Origin: Euglena gracilis
Taxonomy: Eukaryota; Euglenida; Euglenophyceae; Euglenales
Direction: 5' to 3'
Assembly (NCBI GenBank): GCA_039621445.1
Contig: CP154954.1
Location: 17,576,589 to 17,640,588, forward strand
Length of the DNA stretch: 64,000 nucleotides
How positions within the stretch are numbered: the stretch's first letter is position 1; each line of letters starts with the position of its first letter. Both the position numbers and the translations under genes were made by a program. Below the pieces are notes generated by a model that was not told the DNA's origin, did no database searches, and saw only the letters and a program-made list of their open reading frames with translations. Shown here piece after piece: positions 1 to 42,175 of the stretch.

Positions 1-1196
1 TTTCGTGTGCGCTAAAAGCGAAACCAATGCCGACCCCGGCCCAGCCCACACCCCACCCAACCGGGAACAATCCTCCGGGGGGCAGCTCAGACTTCTCTGA
101 GGTTTGACCATCCATCATGCGATGACTCTGGGGACTTGGGGGTCATCACCGCTGCCAGGAGGACACCATCCGTCCGCCCCCGCCAACACCAATTCAGCAA
201 CTGCCCGTCCCCCAACCCTTCGTCCCAGGTTGGGCTCCCTCCAAACCCAGTTTGGCCCGTGTGGACACCCTTTGTTGACACCATTGCTGTTCTGCATTCA
301 TGTAAACATCCACGTCACAATCTCGCCCCATTTTCCGGCCAGCAGCACCATCGGATTGGCGTGCTGGAGGATATTAAGGCTGCCACCCCCCCCCCCCCAC
401 ACCAACCCACAACCACACAGTGTTTGTGGGTGTGGATGAATATGCTTTTTTTGCGCGAAAAAATCTCACCACCAACTCGCAGTTGGTCCGGCCAAAACAG
501 CCGCCATTCCACGCAGCCACACCCCGCGGCCAGCCCTCTCAACCCCCATTTTCCAGCCAGCAACGTCACCCGTCCAATGCGCAGGCTGTAACAGAAATGG
601 ATGGGCCCCAATCAGCCTTGAAAAAAAAACCACCTGTCGTGCGGGAACACGACCAAACAGGTGTTCCAGGGGCCTCAGTAGCATCGACCAAGTTGAGATG
701 TGCATCACAGAGCAGACGACTTGTGGGTTGGCATCATCGAGCCCCCATGCGGGTTGGTCACCACGTCTCCTCCCCAACCCCCCTTCCCGCCTGGGTCTGG
801 GTCTGTGTCTCTGCGCCCGTGTGCGTGCGCACCTGTTGTGCTGTGCGATTTCGTGTGCGCTAAAAGCGAAACCAATGCCGACCCTGGCCCAGCCCACACC
901 CCACCCAACCGGGAACAATCCTCCGGGGGGGGGGGGCAGCTCAGACTTCTCTGAGGTTTGACCATCCATCATGCGATGACTCTGGGGACTTGGGGGTCAT
1001 CACCGCTGCCAGGAGGACACCATCCGTCCGCCCCCGCCAACACCACTTCAGCAACTGCCCGTCCCCCAACCCTTCGTCCCAGGTTGGGCTCCCTCCAAAC
1101 CCAGTTTGGCCCGTGTGGACACCCTTTGTTGACACCATTGCTGTTCTGCATTCATATAAACATCCAAGTCACAATCTCGCCCCATTTTCCGGCCAG
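1..1196. repeat. Tandem duplication, about 850-bp unit, second copy partial
   Basis: Bases 1-342 recur at 849-1196 with only a few substitutions and a longer G run. Both copies end at the same GGCCAG, after which the sequences diverge abruptly. Confidence 0.9.
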
Positions 1197-1344
1197 TGTC
1201 TCTACCTTTTAGTCATGGATAATAATGCTGTCAGAGTATAGTCACCCTCTACTCCCATCCATGCAACTGCCATTTGTCTTTTTTTGAAACAGTTTTCGGC
1301 CTTTTTGTATTCTCTCCAAAAAGAATCTCTGCAGCAGTTCGCAC
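1..1344 (-). other. HADHA intron 21 (truncated by window edge)
   Basis: Mostly filled by a tandem duplication. Positions 1-342 match 849-1196 almost base for base, the main difference being the length of a G run near 75 and 927-935. The segment 343-848 occurs once and includes part of a G/C-rich repeat near 775-860 that recurs at about 9740-9860 and, inverted, at 60620-60760. Confidence 0.6.
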
Positions 1345-33463
<32,119 letters not shown>

Positions 33464-33482
33464 GTCTTCCAGTCCGATCCTG
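33464..33482 (-). promoter_or_regulatory. Possible spliced-leader acceptor and 16-nt 5' UTR of HADHA
   Basis: A pyrimidine-rich CCTTCCTCAG ends at 33480, and the first in-frame ATG after it is 16 nt away. Spliced-leader trans-splicing close upstream of the start codon is usual in Euglenozoa; use here is inferred. It could equally be the acceptor of a further 5' intron. Confidence 0.35.
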
Positions 33483-34060
33483 AGGAAGGATGGCAATCAG
33501 CGCTTGCGACAATTGTACAGGCGGACGAGGAATCGTGGAGTTGCCATGAACCGTGCAGACGGCACAAAATTTCATGTGGACCATCCCGATTGGTAGCTTG
33601 GCCCAAATTATCTCAAAAGAAAGGAAAAACAGCTTGGAAACGCGGGCTTCAAGGCGAAATGTTGAATCCTAATCTTCCCGCGGTTGGCCGATACCCAGTC
33701 CCTAACGAGCGGCGGGACCGCATGGGTCCTCAGGGTGCTTCGCGGAAGATGGGAGGCCTTTAGAACGGCAGCAACCGATAGCAACCAGTAATCAACCTGG
33801 TTCCGTGGGACTCGCTAGTTGGTCATCAGGTCGGGCGACCTTCGGAGTGTGGTGTACTTGAAGCAGCGTTCGATATACCGTGGGGGTGAGTGGCCTGGAC
33901 ATCGGAATGTGGCGCACCGGTGTCGGGGATCGCTATCAACGGGTCCCGGCTGGTCACCTAAACGTAGGGAGGTCGTCGTGGAGGCACCTGCGCATGGTGG
34001 CTCAATGTACAGTCAGGCAAATGTGAGCCCCCCGTGGAAGCAGTCGAGGCGCCTTGGGGC
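33483..34060. other. Intergenic GC-rich sequence upstream of HADHA
   Basis: 33590-34060 is unusually free of homopolymers, GC-rich and unlike the surrounding repeats. No protein family recognised on either strand and no convincing RNA gene boxes. It may be part of a decayed retroelement together with 34320-34680 and 35060-35280, which MITEs separate, or it may hold the divergent promoter. Confidence 0.4.
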
Positions 34061-34320
34061 ATAGCTGGCACTTCGTTTAAAACGAAGTAAAAAAAACACG
34101 TTTAAAAAAAAACGCCATTGAGGGTCCAGGGCAAAAAAAAAAAATGCTTTTAATTTTGGCTTTTTTTGCCCATCCGGGGTAAGAGAAAGACACCAAATTT
34201 GGGTTGTTTCAACCATAGCTGGCACTTCGTTTAAAACGAAGTTTTAAAAAAAACACGTTTTTTTTAAAAAAAAGCACGTGTTTTTTTTCAAAAAAAAACA
34301 AAGCCCCCCCGAATCCCGAG
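34061..34320. mobile_element. Two partial CATAGCTGGCACTTCG elements
   Basis: CATAGCTGGCACTTCGTTT begins at 34061 and again at 34214, each followed by a TTTAAAACGAAGT palindrome and poly-A/poly-T hairpins. Matching right ends are missing, so these are truncated or tandem fragments of the family at 24699-25112. Confidence 0.6.
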
Positions 34321-34684
34321 GGTGTCACCGCAGGAGGAGGATGGGTGCCAGCAACGGGTGTAATCCTTGGCCTCGACGAGCCCATCTCCATCTAGCCACA
34401 GTGAAGGGTCGGCGGCAGGAGCAGTGGTCAGGAGCGTCGTGTGGTGTGGGGCTCCCCTGGGGCCGAGCCAAACCCTGCACGATGCGTTCGGGTGCCCATG
34501 GGGCCTTGACTAACTCGACCTGACCAGCCTGGGTGCCTTGAATCGAGCCTTGAATGGCATGGCCTGCCAATGACCCCGAACCGAGTCTCACGGAAAGGTT
34601 CTAGCCCAGGAATGCAACCATCCCTCTGGGAGGGTGCAGCTCCGAAGGAATAAGCGACCCCCTGCCTGACCTCCTGGACATAGT
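34321..34684. other. GC-rich non-repeat segment between MITEs
   Basis: About 360 bp without homopolymers, similar in texture to 33590-34060. No gene recognised. It ends at CTCCTGGA, the left copy of the next element's target duplication. Confidence 0.35.
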
Positions 34685-35058
34685 TGGCAGCTTGTTTTTT
34701 TTGGGCGCTGCTTTTTTTTCATTTTAACAATTTTGAAAAAACAAAAAAAAACGCCAACAAGGTTTTGCACGGAAATTTTTTTGAATGTATATTTTCAATC
34801 ATTTTTTTAGGAAGTTTTGAAAAACTTCCCGGCATGAAAAAAGCCATAAAGTTGCATTTTTTTTTGCATTTTTTGGATGGTTTTGACCATTTTTGGCAAT
34901 TTTTGAACTTAGTAGGATTCAAAGTATGGTTTGGGTGTTTCATAATGAGTTTTTTCAATGAAAATTTCCTTTTGTTTTTTTTTTGATGTTTTTTTGTCAT
35001 TTTTTTTCTTCAAAAAAGTAAGTTTTTTTTAAAAAAAAACAAAAAAAACGCCAACTAT
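34680..35058. mobile_element. MITE with CATAGTTGGC ends
   Basis: CATAGTTGGC at the left and GCCAACTATG at the right are inverted. CTCCTGGA and CTCCCGGA flank the element (7/8 target duplication). Interior is mostly A/T homopolymers; no coding capacity. Confidence 0.85.
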
Positions 35059-35059
35059 G

Positions 35060-35280
35060 CTCCCGGACCCAACCCCACCTGTCCCTCAACCAACTATGGA
35101 TTCTTTCTCATTCGCCCTCCACGACCGGTGCCCTTTTGTCGATTGTCAACGATCCCGGCATACTGTATCTCGCTCCCAATTGCTCTTGCAGGTCTCCCAA
35201 CACGTGGCTGGCAGAGTCCCCCCGGAGGATTTCCTCCGCGCGACTTCAACCACCATTTCCTCTTCCTGGCAGGGGTGTAG
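35060..35280 (+). pseudogene. Possible degenerate retrotransposon zinc-finger segment
   Basis: A frame open from before 35060 reads RCPFVDCQRSRHTVSRSQL and then LLLQVSQHV, a Cys-x4-Cys spacing followed by a possible His pair as in zinc fingers before the reverse transcriptase of some non-LTR retrotransposons. It runs into repeat sequence at 35285. No reverse transcriptase motif is visible, so the call is tentative. Confidence 0.25.
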
Positions 35281-35514
35281 AAAGTGGGGGTCGGGGGGGG
35301 GGCGGCCGCCCCCGGGATTTTGGAAAGATATTTTTTTTTGGCATGAGTGTGATATTTTCCTTTGCAATGACATCATCAATGGTTCAAAGGGCGTCACCAT
35401 CTCGGCTGCCTTCGGCAGCCACCTTGCCAGTTAAAACCACATTTCTAGAAAATGAAATTGCAAAATCCATTACCGTCTCGGCCGCCTTTGGCGGCCGAAA
35501 TAAACCCCTTGAGG
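35281..35514. other. Intergenic, G/C run and short GCCGCCTTTGGCGGCCGAAA palindrome
   Basis: Poly-G block at 35289-35315. GGCTGCCTTCGGCAGCC near 35402 and GGCCGCCTTTGGCGGCC near 35480 are short perfect hairpins. No gene seen. Confidence 0.5.
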
Positions 35515-36335
35515 CTTGAAACCGTGTCTGGGGGCTCCGTTTTCATGCCCGAACCGGCGTCTGGGACGCCGGTTTGGGCGGGAAATTTCTGCGCCGAACC
35601 GGCGTCCCAGACGCCGGTTCGGGCCTGAAACCGGCGTCTGGGGGACCCAAAATAAAAAGTGCCAAAAAGTGTCCAAAAGGGTTTGTAGACAGGTGGCAAT
35701 CATATTTGAGCAGTTTTTGGGTGGTCTTGGGCCAAAAATTGGGTGTTTTTTGAGCAACAATTTCCTTTTGGCCAATTTTGGAGATTTTCTGAAATAGAAT
35801 ACCACGCAGCATGGCAGAAATCTAAGGCCATCTGCTGAAAGCCCTTGAGAAGAGCTTTCGATCGATGGGCAACATGGCAGCTGAAAAGTGGAATATCAGA
35901 CATGCAAATGGGGTCCGAAAAATGCGGAAAAATGCGATCGCTGATTTTGAGGGCGCTTTGCAATCTGGCTGAGTTCTGTGGGTACCAAGCGAAAGGTGTT
36001 GGCGAGACCTTTCGTTTGATATGCAATATGCAACCTGAACTGTGGGATTTGACAAATTAGGATGTCAAATTTTGGAATACACGATCGCTGAAAATAAGCG
36101 CTGTGTGCATTATGGCCGAATCCTGTGGCCATCTGTCGGAAGCCCTTGAGAAGAGCTTTCAATTAATGGGTAACATGGCTTCATAAGTGTGGAATCTGCC
36201 ATTTTTGAGCGGCGGCCCATTTGGGCCAAAGTAGCCCAAAACTACCCCAAACATGGGTATTTTGGGCGAAATTGGCCGTGATTCCTCAGCCGCCGGTTCG
36301 GGCATGAAAACGGAGCCCCCTAGCCACGGTTTCAA
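35514..36335. mobile_element. GCCGGTTCGG-family element C1, about 820 bp
   Basis: Left end TTGAAACCGTGTCTGGGGGC followed by TCCGTTTTCATGCCCGAACC; the right end is its inverted counterpart, ending in CACGGTTTCAAA. Inside are two copies of a block containing GAGAAGAGCTTTCRATCRATG (about 35845 and 36147). Non-coding. Sisters: 41357-42175, 44237-45072, 48014-49502. Confidence 0.85.
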
Positions 36336-36336
36336 A

Positions 36337-36458
36337 AACTGTGTCCCAGACGCCGGTTCGGGCGGGAAACCTGTGCCTGGGACGCCGGTTCGGGCTACCG
36401 CCCGAACCGGCGTCCCAGGCACAGGTTTCCCGCCCGAACCGGCGTCTGGGACACAGTT
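36337..36458. repeat. 122-bp near-perfect palindrome
   Basis: AACTGTGTCCCAGACGCCGG at the left is mirrored by CCGGCGTCTGGGACACAGTT at the right, with the centre at TTCGGGCTACCGCCCGAA. It abuts the right end of element C1. Confidence 0.92.
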
Positions 36459-36479
36459 CTCGATATAGATACTAATTGT

Positions 36480-36660
36480 TTTTTTTACCCCCCCCCTTAT
36501 TGTCCCACCGACCTCCCCCCGGGAGGCCCGACTGGACAATAAGGGGGGGGGGGACAATAAGGGGGTACCAAAGGAATTTTCATTGGCTGAGCCAAAAAAC
36601 CCCCCGTCGGCCGGGGCCGAGGGACAATAGGGGGGCGGGTGGTACCCATGATTTCGCTTT
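36480..36660. mobile_element. Small MITE with CCCCTTATTGTCCC ends, copy 1
   Basis: CCCTTATTGTCCCACCGACC is balanced by repeated GGACAATAAGGGGGG. Contains CCCCCCGTCGGCCGGGGCC. Copy 2 at 45733-45905 is near-identical (TTTATTGTCC variant). Confidence 0.75.
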
Positions 36661-37430
36661 CTGGTTTGATTTTTTAGCATTGGAGGCTGGGTAGTCCACT
36701 TCGGGAACCCGGACTCCCCCTCCCCCCCTCCCCCTGTTCAGTTCACTTCGGAAGTGCACAGGGGGTCCCGAGACCCCCCCCCCCCCCGTGAACCTGGATG
36801 TACTTGTTCAATTCGGGAAAAAACCGAAAAACGGAACAACGTGCGAACACCGAAAAGGGCATTTTTCAAAAAAATTTCGGCGCCTTCGGCGCCGGACCCA
36901 CCCTCCTCCGGGAAGTCAACATGTCCAGTTCAGTTCGGAAGTGAACAGGGGAGGTCCGGGGACCCCCCCTCCCCCCTGTACCTGGGCTCCTTGGACTTCA
37001 AAGAGACGTTAGCGTCTCGGCCAGGGGTTTTTTTAAGGCCGGGGGGGGGGGGTCGGCACCCACCCACCCACCCCCTGGAGTGGGCCCCCCTCGGGGGAGG
37101 GGGGGGGTCCCGGAGGACCCACCCACTTTTGCCCGAAAATGGCCAAAAAGCGCCAAAAGTAGCAGCTTTCCCAAAATTTTCGGCGCCTTCAGCGCCAAAA
37201 AAAGATATACCCACCAGCCCCATTCGGGGCCAGGAGGACAGAAAAAAATACACTTTGGTTGTGCCAAGAAAATTTTTTTGGCTCGCCCCCCCCCCCCCCC
37301 CCCCCCCCCCCGGGAAAAAATTGTTCCTACACCTATGCTTCCTGCTGTACTCTTTTGCGGGACAGAGAACGTTACCATTGCCCGCATGACCTTCCCGTGT
37401 CCCAACTAGCATTGCGACGTAATTTACAAG
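36661..37430. repeat. G/C hairpin modules including an uninterrupted family-A copy
   Basis: TTCGGCGCCTTCGGCGCCGGACC core at 36870-36900. A full family-A module at 37025-37225 ends in AAAGATATACCCACCAGCCCC. C-homopolymer of about 26 at 37287-37312. No gene seen. Confidence 0.65.
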
Positions 37431-37527
37431 TGTAAGTTTCGCGTGTAACTTACACGTAACATACAGCGTAATTAAATTTTAACATACGGTCGTTTAAGTT
37501 TTTGTTTTGCAGGGGGCTCATTTGGGG
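37431..37527. repeat. Short TTACAAGTGTAAG/TTACACGTAA palindromic units
   Basis: About 60 bp of self-complementary GTAACTTACACGTAAC-type sequence. Nothing coding. Confidence 0.5.
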
Positions 37528-38240
37528 GGGGGGGTCGCTGAGCTCTTATCCCTTTATGGGTAAGAGCCAGCCCCACCCCGGTTCCCTTATTTTTTTTCAG
37601 TCGCGAGCGACTGGATTTCCTGTTTCCGAATCACCTGGGTTTGACCCCCAACTCCTTGCCATGCCCGAGTTATTCACGCGCGGGGGGGGTCTAAACTGGG
37701 TAGGATCGGCCCACCCCCCTTTTTAAGCCCCCCTTTGGACTCTGCCATTTCGGCCAAAAAAATGTCAATTTTCAAAATATCTCCAAAATGAAGCCAAAAT
37801 CAAAGTAATGTATGTAGACCTAATTTGAAGCCCTTGGAACGCCCTATCTACTGGTATTTTGATTTCCTCGCAACTCCCCGCGTTTCGGCCAATATGGCCA
37901 TTTTTCACACTTTTCCCACTCTTCGTTTTCGGGGGGGGGGGGTCAAAAATGAATGTTTTCAAACTTTCTCGAAAGTGATGCAAAATCAAAGGAAATGTCT
38001 GGAGTCCTAAATTGAAGCCCTTGGAACGCCTTATCCTCTGGTATTTTGGTTTTCACGCAGCTCACCGCCTACAAGATACAGCCGCTTTTCGGCCAATTTC
38101 GGCCATTTTGAACACTTTTTCCGCTGTCCGGCTTTTCCTTTTTGGGCCAAAAAATTCAAAAAATGGATTTTTTTTGCCCGAAACGATGTTTTTTTGGCCT
38201 CTCGTACCCGGACAAACTGTTTTTGAGCCGAAAATGAGCG
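37528..38240. repeat. E-type interspersed repeat, copy 3
   Basis: GGGTCGCTGAGCTCTTATCC start, CGCGAGCG hairpin and CCGAAACGATGTTTTTTTGGCC end as in 17119-17850, here outside any gene. Confidence 0.8.
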
Positions 38241-38620
38241 TTTTTCCACCCCCCCCAAGGTTGACGGCTTGTTTTTTTTTGAAACAAAAAAACATGTTTT
38301 TTTTTAAAGAAAAATATGTTTTTTTTTGAAAAACAAAAAAACCGCCATGGAGGGTTTGGGGGAAAAATTTTTGCAATGTTTTTTTTTTGAAAAAAAACTT
38401 GGCCGGTGATGCCTAATTTGACAAAGTATTCAGGTAGATTCCTAATTTTGAGGCATAAATTTTTGTAAAATTTAGACTGGTGATGCCTAATTTGGTGTCA
38501 AAATTCTAATTTTAGGTTGGGGGATTCCTAATTTGGAGCCAAAAAGGATCCCCCCCAAATTCGTTTTCGGTGATTCCTATTTGCCCACCGAAAATGTGGT
38601 GTTCTCCCATGACCCCCCCG
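38241..38620. mobile_element. CAAGGTTGACGGCTTG element fragment and CCTAATTTGG-type repeat
   Basis: 38262-38400 has the left end CAAGGTTGACGGCTTGTTTT and A/T hairpins of the family seen complete at 48364-48786. 38400-38620 contains several TGATKCCTAATTTG units, related in inverted form to 57830-57960. Confidence 0.6.
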
Positions 38621-39840
38621 TGACCAGTGTGGGCCTCGTCTTTTATCAGTCGTTTAAAACATCGTTTTAAATCAGTTTAAAACCGTCGTCGAAAATCAAA
38701 AAGACGTTTTTTCGACAGTATGGAAAAAGACATAGGGGGCGGGACGTCTTGCCGGCTAACGGAGGCCATCCCAGCTTTTGCCCTGGGGAGCTTGCTTCAC
38801 AAAATTCCACTGTGGAAACTACTGGGGGCACAATCCGGGAGGTGAGAAAATTTTGCGTTCGCAGTTGGGAAGGAGTCCAGCCGAAGCCCTCGTCGTGTTC
38901 AAAAAAAGGGTACAAAAATCTTCTTCCCGATTCCGCCGCCTTGGGATCCCAGTTTCTTCCGAAAAAGTTTTTTCACCGAAAATCCCTTGGCACCCGAGCT
39001 GTACGGGCTGTAGGGGGGGGGGGGGCTAAAAACTGGCGCCGCCAGGAAAGCACTGGTTGGGGGGGGGGTGGAACCCCCCAGGTTGAGGTGATTCCCGTAC
39101 AACCCCGCCAAACACTGGGGAGGGGGTGCCAGTTTTCAGAACATACTCCAAGAAGAAAACCCTGTTGACATGAAAATTTCAGGAAAGGCTGGAAACACAA
39201 GCAAAAGAGAAAACCAATGAAGAAAGCAAAAAAGAAAGCGCAATTTACAACAACAGAGTCCTGTGTTTTTTCTGAAAACACCACAGGACCCTGACAACAG
39301 CTGCCAATACCTTCACTTCTTCTTCTTCTTTTGTAGCTTCTTTGACTAAAACTTCACATCAACTTCACATTCCACACGTGGAACCTGTGAGTGGAAGAAT
39401 CACACATGAAACACAACATGGATGACGGACAAATGGGACTGAAAAAAAGAACAATGGCAAATCTGGCAAAATTCCAGAATGAAGCCACATGTCCTAAAAT
39501 TAAAAGCACACAATGCCAGGGGGGGTGTTGGGGACGCGGGGGGGGGGGGACGGGGGGGGGGGGGCGGGGGGGGGGACGCGGGGGCACCACCATTCTGGGG
39601 GTGCTACCCCCGTGACCCCCCCCATGCCCCCCCCCCCCGTGACCCGCCCGTGACCCGAGAATCGAGCCTTTGATTTTCATACAATGCGCCAACCTTCATC
39701 ACTTCAGCCTTTCTTTTCATTCATCATTTCAGCCTGCTTTTTGATGAAGGTGGCGTTTTTGGTCGCTTTTCATCAATTTTCTGGTTGAAAGCAATGAAAA
39801 TTTGCCTTGGCATGGTCCAAAAAAAAACAAGGTTGTTTGG
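38621..39840. other. Intergenic, no gene recognised
   Basis: Plain sequence with TTTAAAACNNCGTTTTAAA words at 38645-38685, G runs at 39013-39070, and a GGGGACGCGGGGG/CCCCCGTGACCCCC block at 39520-39655. No conserved protein recognised in the long frames. Confidence 0.5.
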
Positions 39841-40035
39841 TTAATCGAAGTTTGGTTAATTGTTTGTGACCCAACTAGTGAATTGATCTTTTGTGGGGGG
39901 GGGTCAATTAATCGAAATTAATCGATTTTTGGTTAATCGCTCCCCTCGCCACACCAAACCCCCCCCCTCCCCGCCCCCTAGCCGGAAGCCTCGCCACGGC
40001 GTGCCGACCCCCCACATGTTTTTTTTTAGAATATG
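39840..40035. repeat. ATTAATCG element fragment and CTCGCCACGGCGTGCCGACCC block
   Basis: GGTTAATCGAAGTTTGGTTAA and AATTAATCGATTTTTGG words resemble the element at 45657-46319. 39945-40010 is the inverted form of the GGCGTGGCGAGGGGGTC block at 43545-43770. Confidence 0.55.
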
Positions 40036-41180
40036 TCATCCTGGGTTTGGGATCACTTCAAGAAGGATGGGTCAAAAGCAACTTGCATGGTTCCCAAATC
40101 AAACGGAGATCCTTGTGGCCAAATTTTGGAATGGAAGAGGTCCAGGACTTCTATCAGCTATCATTTGAGAACAACTGGCATTTTTTGAGGGGCAAGGATA
40201 CATTTTTGACTTCTCACTTGTTTTTGCAACGTTCTTTTTCCTTCTCCCCTCTTCTTCGTTTCATCACATCAAGCATGCCGGGACATTGCAGAAAAGCTTC
40301 TTCAAAAAAGAAAAGAAATTAACCTTTTTTCTTGCGAAATGGCCATTTTTTGAGGAAAAAGTTCTAAAGTTGTTTTTTTGGTCATCAAAAAGTGACATTT
40401 TTTTTTTAGTTTTTCCAGACCCTTCATACTAAAAAAATACTAAATTGATGGAATATGTGAAAGCCAGCACCCTTCACAGACTACGAAGCTGCAGAGTTAA
40501 AAAAAAAAAGCGTTCAAAAAATTATCTCCCAAACCCTCCATGACTTTTTTTTTAAAAAAGCATGTTTTTTTTTGCTTCAAAAAAAAACAAGCCGTCATCC
40601 TTTACCCAAAATGCTTCCCAAAATAGGTGACGGTCAAAAGAATTCTGACAAAATTCCCTTTCAAAAATGACCACTTTCGGACCCAAAGGCATTTTTTTTG
40701 TTCAAAAATGGCCCAAAAATGGCCAAAAATGACCACTTTTTTTGTACTCGAAAGTCACCAATTTCAGGATGCGTTCTCCTTCTCGTGATGGGATGCAACA
40801 TCATGGATGTTGCCTCCCGACTACCTCCAAAGTGGCACACTTCCCCCGTGACCCCCCCCCCCCGTGACCTCCCCCGTGACCCCCCCCCGTGACCCGCACC
40901 ACCCCCTCTGGGTACCATGCTGGCTTTTTTAAAAAAATGTTTTTTTTATAAAAGCAACAAAGAATGGTGTTTTTTTCAAAATGGCAAAAAAGGTGTTGTT
41001 TTTAAATGCAGTTCTACAAGGCATTACCATCTCCTTGTTCTGCCCAACGCACCTTCACACATTCTGTTTCTTCTATTTCTAGTTTTTTTTGGGTACTTGT
41101 TCGTTGTACGACCCCCACCCCCAAAACCACGACCCCCAAACGGCAGAGTCGAACCCTAACCCCAACCCTAACCCTAACTA
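40036..41180. other. Intergenic: A/T hairpins, CCCCGTGACC tracts, telomere-like end
   Basis: 40380-40600 has AAAAAAA/TTTTTTT hairpins. 40845-40900 has CCCGTGACCCCCC repeats. 41152-41178 has CCCTAACCCCAACCCTAACC. 40180-40300 resembles 42470-42570 (CATGCCGGGACATTGCAGAAA), a dispersed repeat. No gene seen. Confidence 0.5.
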
Positions 41181-41356
41181 ATGTTGACGGCTTGTTTTTT
41201 TTGAAACAAAAAAATGTTTCTAATACGAAAACTGTTTCCAGAACGCCGGTTCGGACCACGGAACTGTGTTCCAGAACGCCGGTTCGGACCACGGAACTGT
41301 GTTCCAGAACGCCGGTTCGGGCTGCCGCCCGAACCGGCGTTCTGGACACAGTTGTT
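41181..41356. repeat. Three tandem GAACGCCGGTTCGGACCACGG units and palindrome
   Basis: AACTGTGTTCCAGAACGCCGG units repeat about every 40 bp (41223-41310); the last forms a palindrome centred near 41326 and abuts element C2. Confidence 0.8.
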
Positions 41357-42175
41357 GAAACCGTGGATTAGGGGCTCTGGCTTCACGCCCGAACCGGCGT
41401 TCAAGGAATCCAGGCCAATTTCGGCCTAAATACCCATTTTTCGAACATTTTGGAGCATTTTTGGGCTCCTTTGGGCGCATGGCCATATCGACCGGCCGAT
41501 TGAAGTTTTCACACGTCTGGTGCCATGTTACCCATCGATCGAAAGCTCTTCTCAAGTGCTTTTGGCAGATGGCCACAGGATTCAGCAATAATCCACACAG
41601 CGCTTATTTTCAGCGATCGTGCATTCCAAAATTTGACATCCTAATTTGTGAAATCCCACACCTGAAGTGCCATACAGCATATCAATCGAAAGCTCTCGCC
41701 AAGGCCTTTCATTTGGTACCCTCAGAACTCAGCTATACTGCAGAGCACTCTGAAAATCGGCGATCGCATTTTCCGACCCTGTTTGCAAAGTCGAAATTCC
41801 TATGTTTCACCAGCCATGTTGCCCATCGATCGAAAGCTCTTCTCAGGGGCTTTCAGCAGATGGCCTTAGATTTCGGCCGTGCTGCATGGTATTCTATTTC
41901 AAAAATTCCCTGAATTTGGCCGAATGGAAATTGTTTCACAAAATACCCCAATATCTGGCCAATTACCCCCCAAAAACTGCTCAGATGTGATTGCCACATG
42001 TCTACTAAGCATTTTGAACACTTTTTGGCACTTTTTTTTTTCGGTCCCCTGGACGCTATCTTCCCGCCCGAACCGGCGTTCCAGAACGCCGGTTCGGCGC
42101 AAAAATTTCTGCGCCGAACCGGCGTTCTGGAACGCCGGTTCGGGCGTGAAGCCAGAGCCCCAATACACGGTTTCA
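41357..42175. mobile_element. GCCGGTTCGG-family element C2, about 820 bp
   Basis: Left end CGTGGATTAGGGGCTCTGGC then TTCACGCCCGAACCGGCG; the right end is the inverted counterpart, ending ACACGGTTTCAAA. Inside are the ATCGAAAGCTCTTCTCAAG blocks (about 41540 and 41835), inverted relative to C1. Non-coding. Confidence 0.85.

Noticed and set aside
1249-1344. Open frame continuing HADHA exon 21 to a stop codon at 1249-1251
   Set aside because: The continuation has no resemblance to the family, a good GAG|GTGCGA donor precedes it, and the second HCDH repeat would be missing.
33590-34680. tRNA-derived SINE or small RNA gene
   Set aside because: Words resembling internal promoter boxes (GTGGCTCAATG, GGTTCTAGCCC) are too weak and too far apart.
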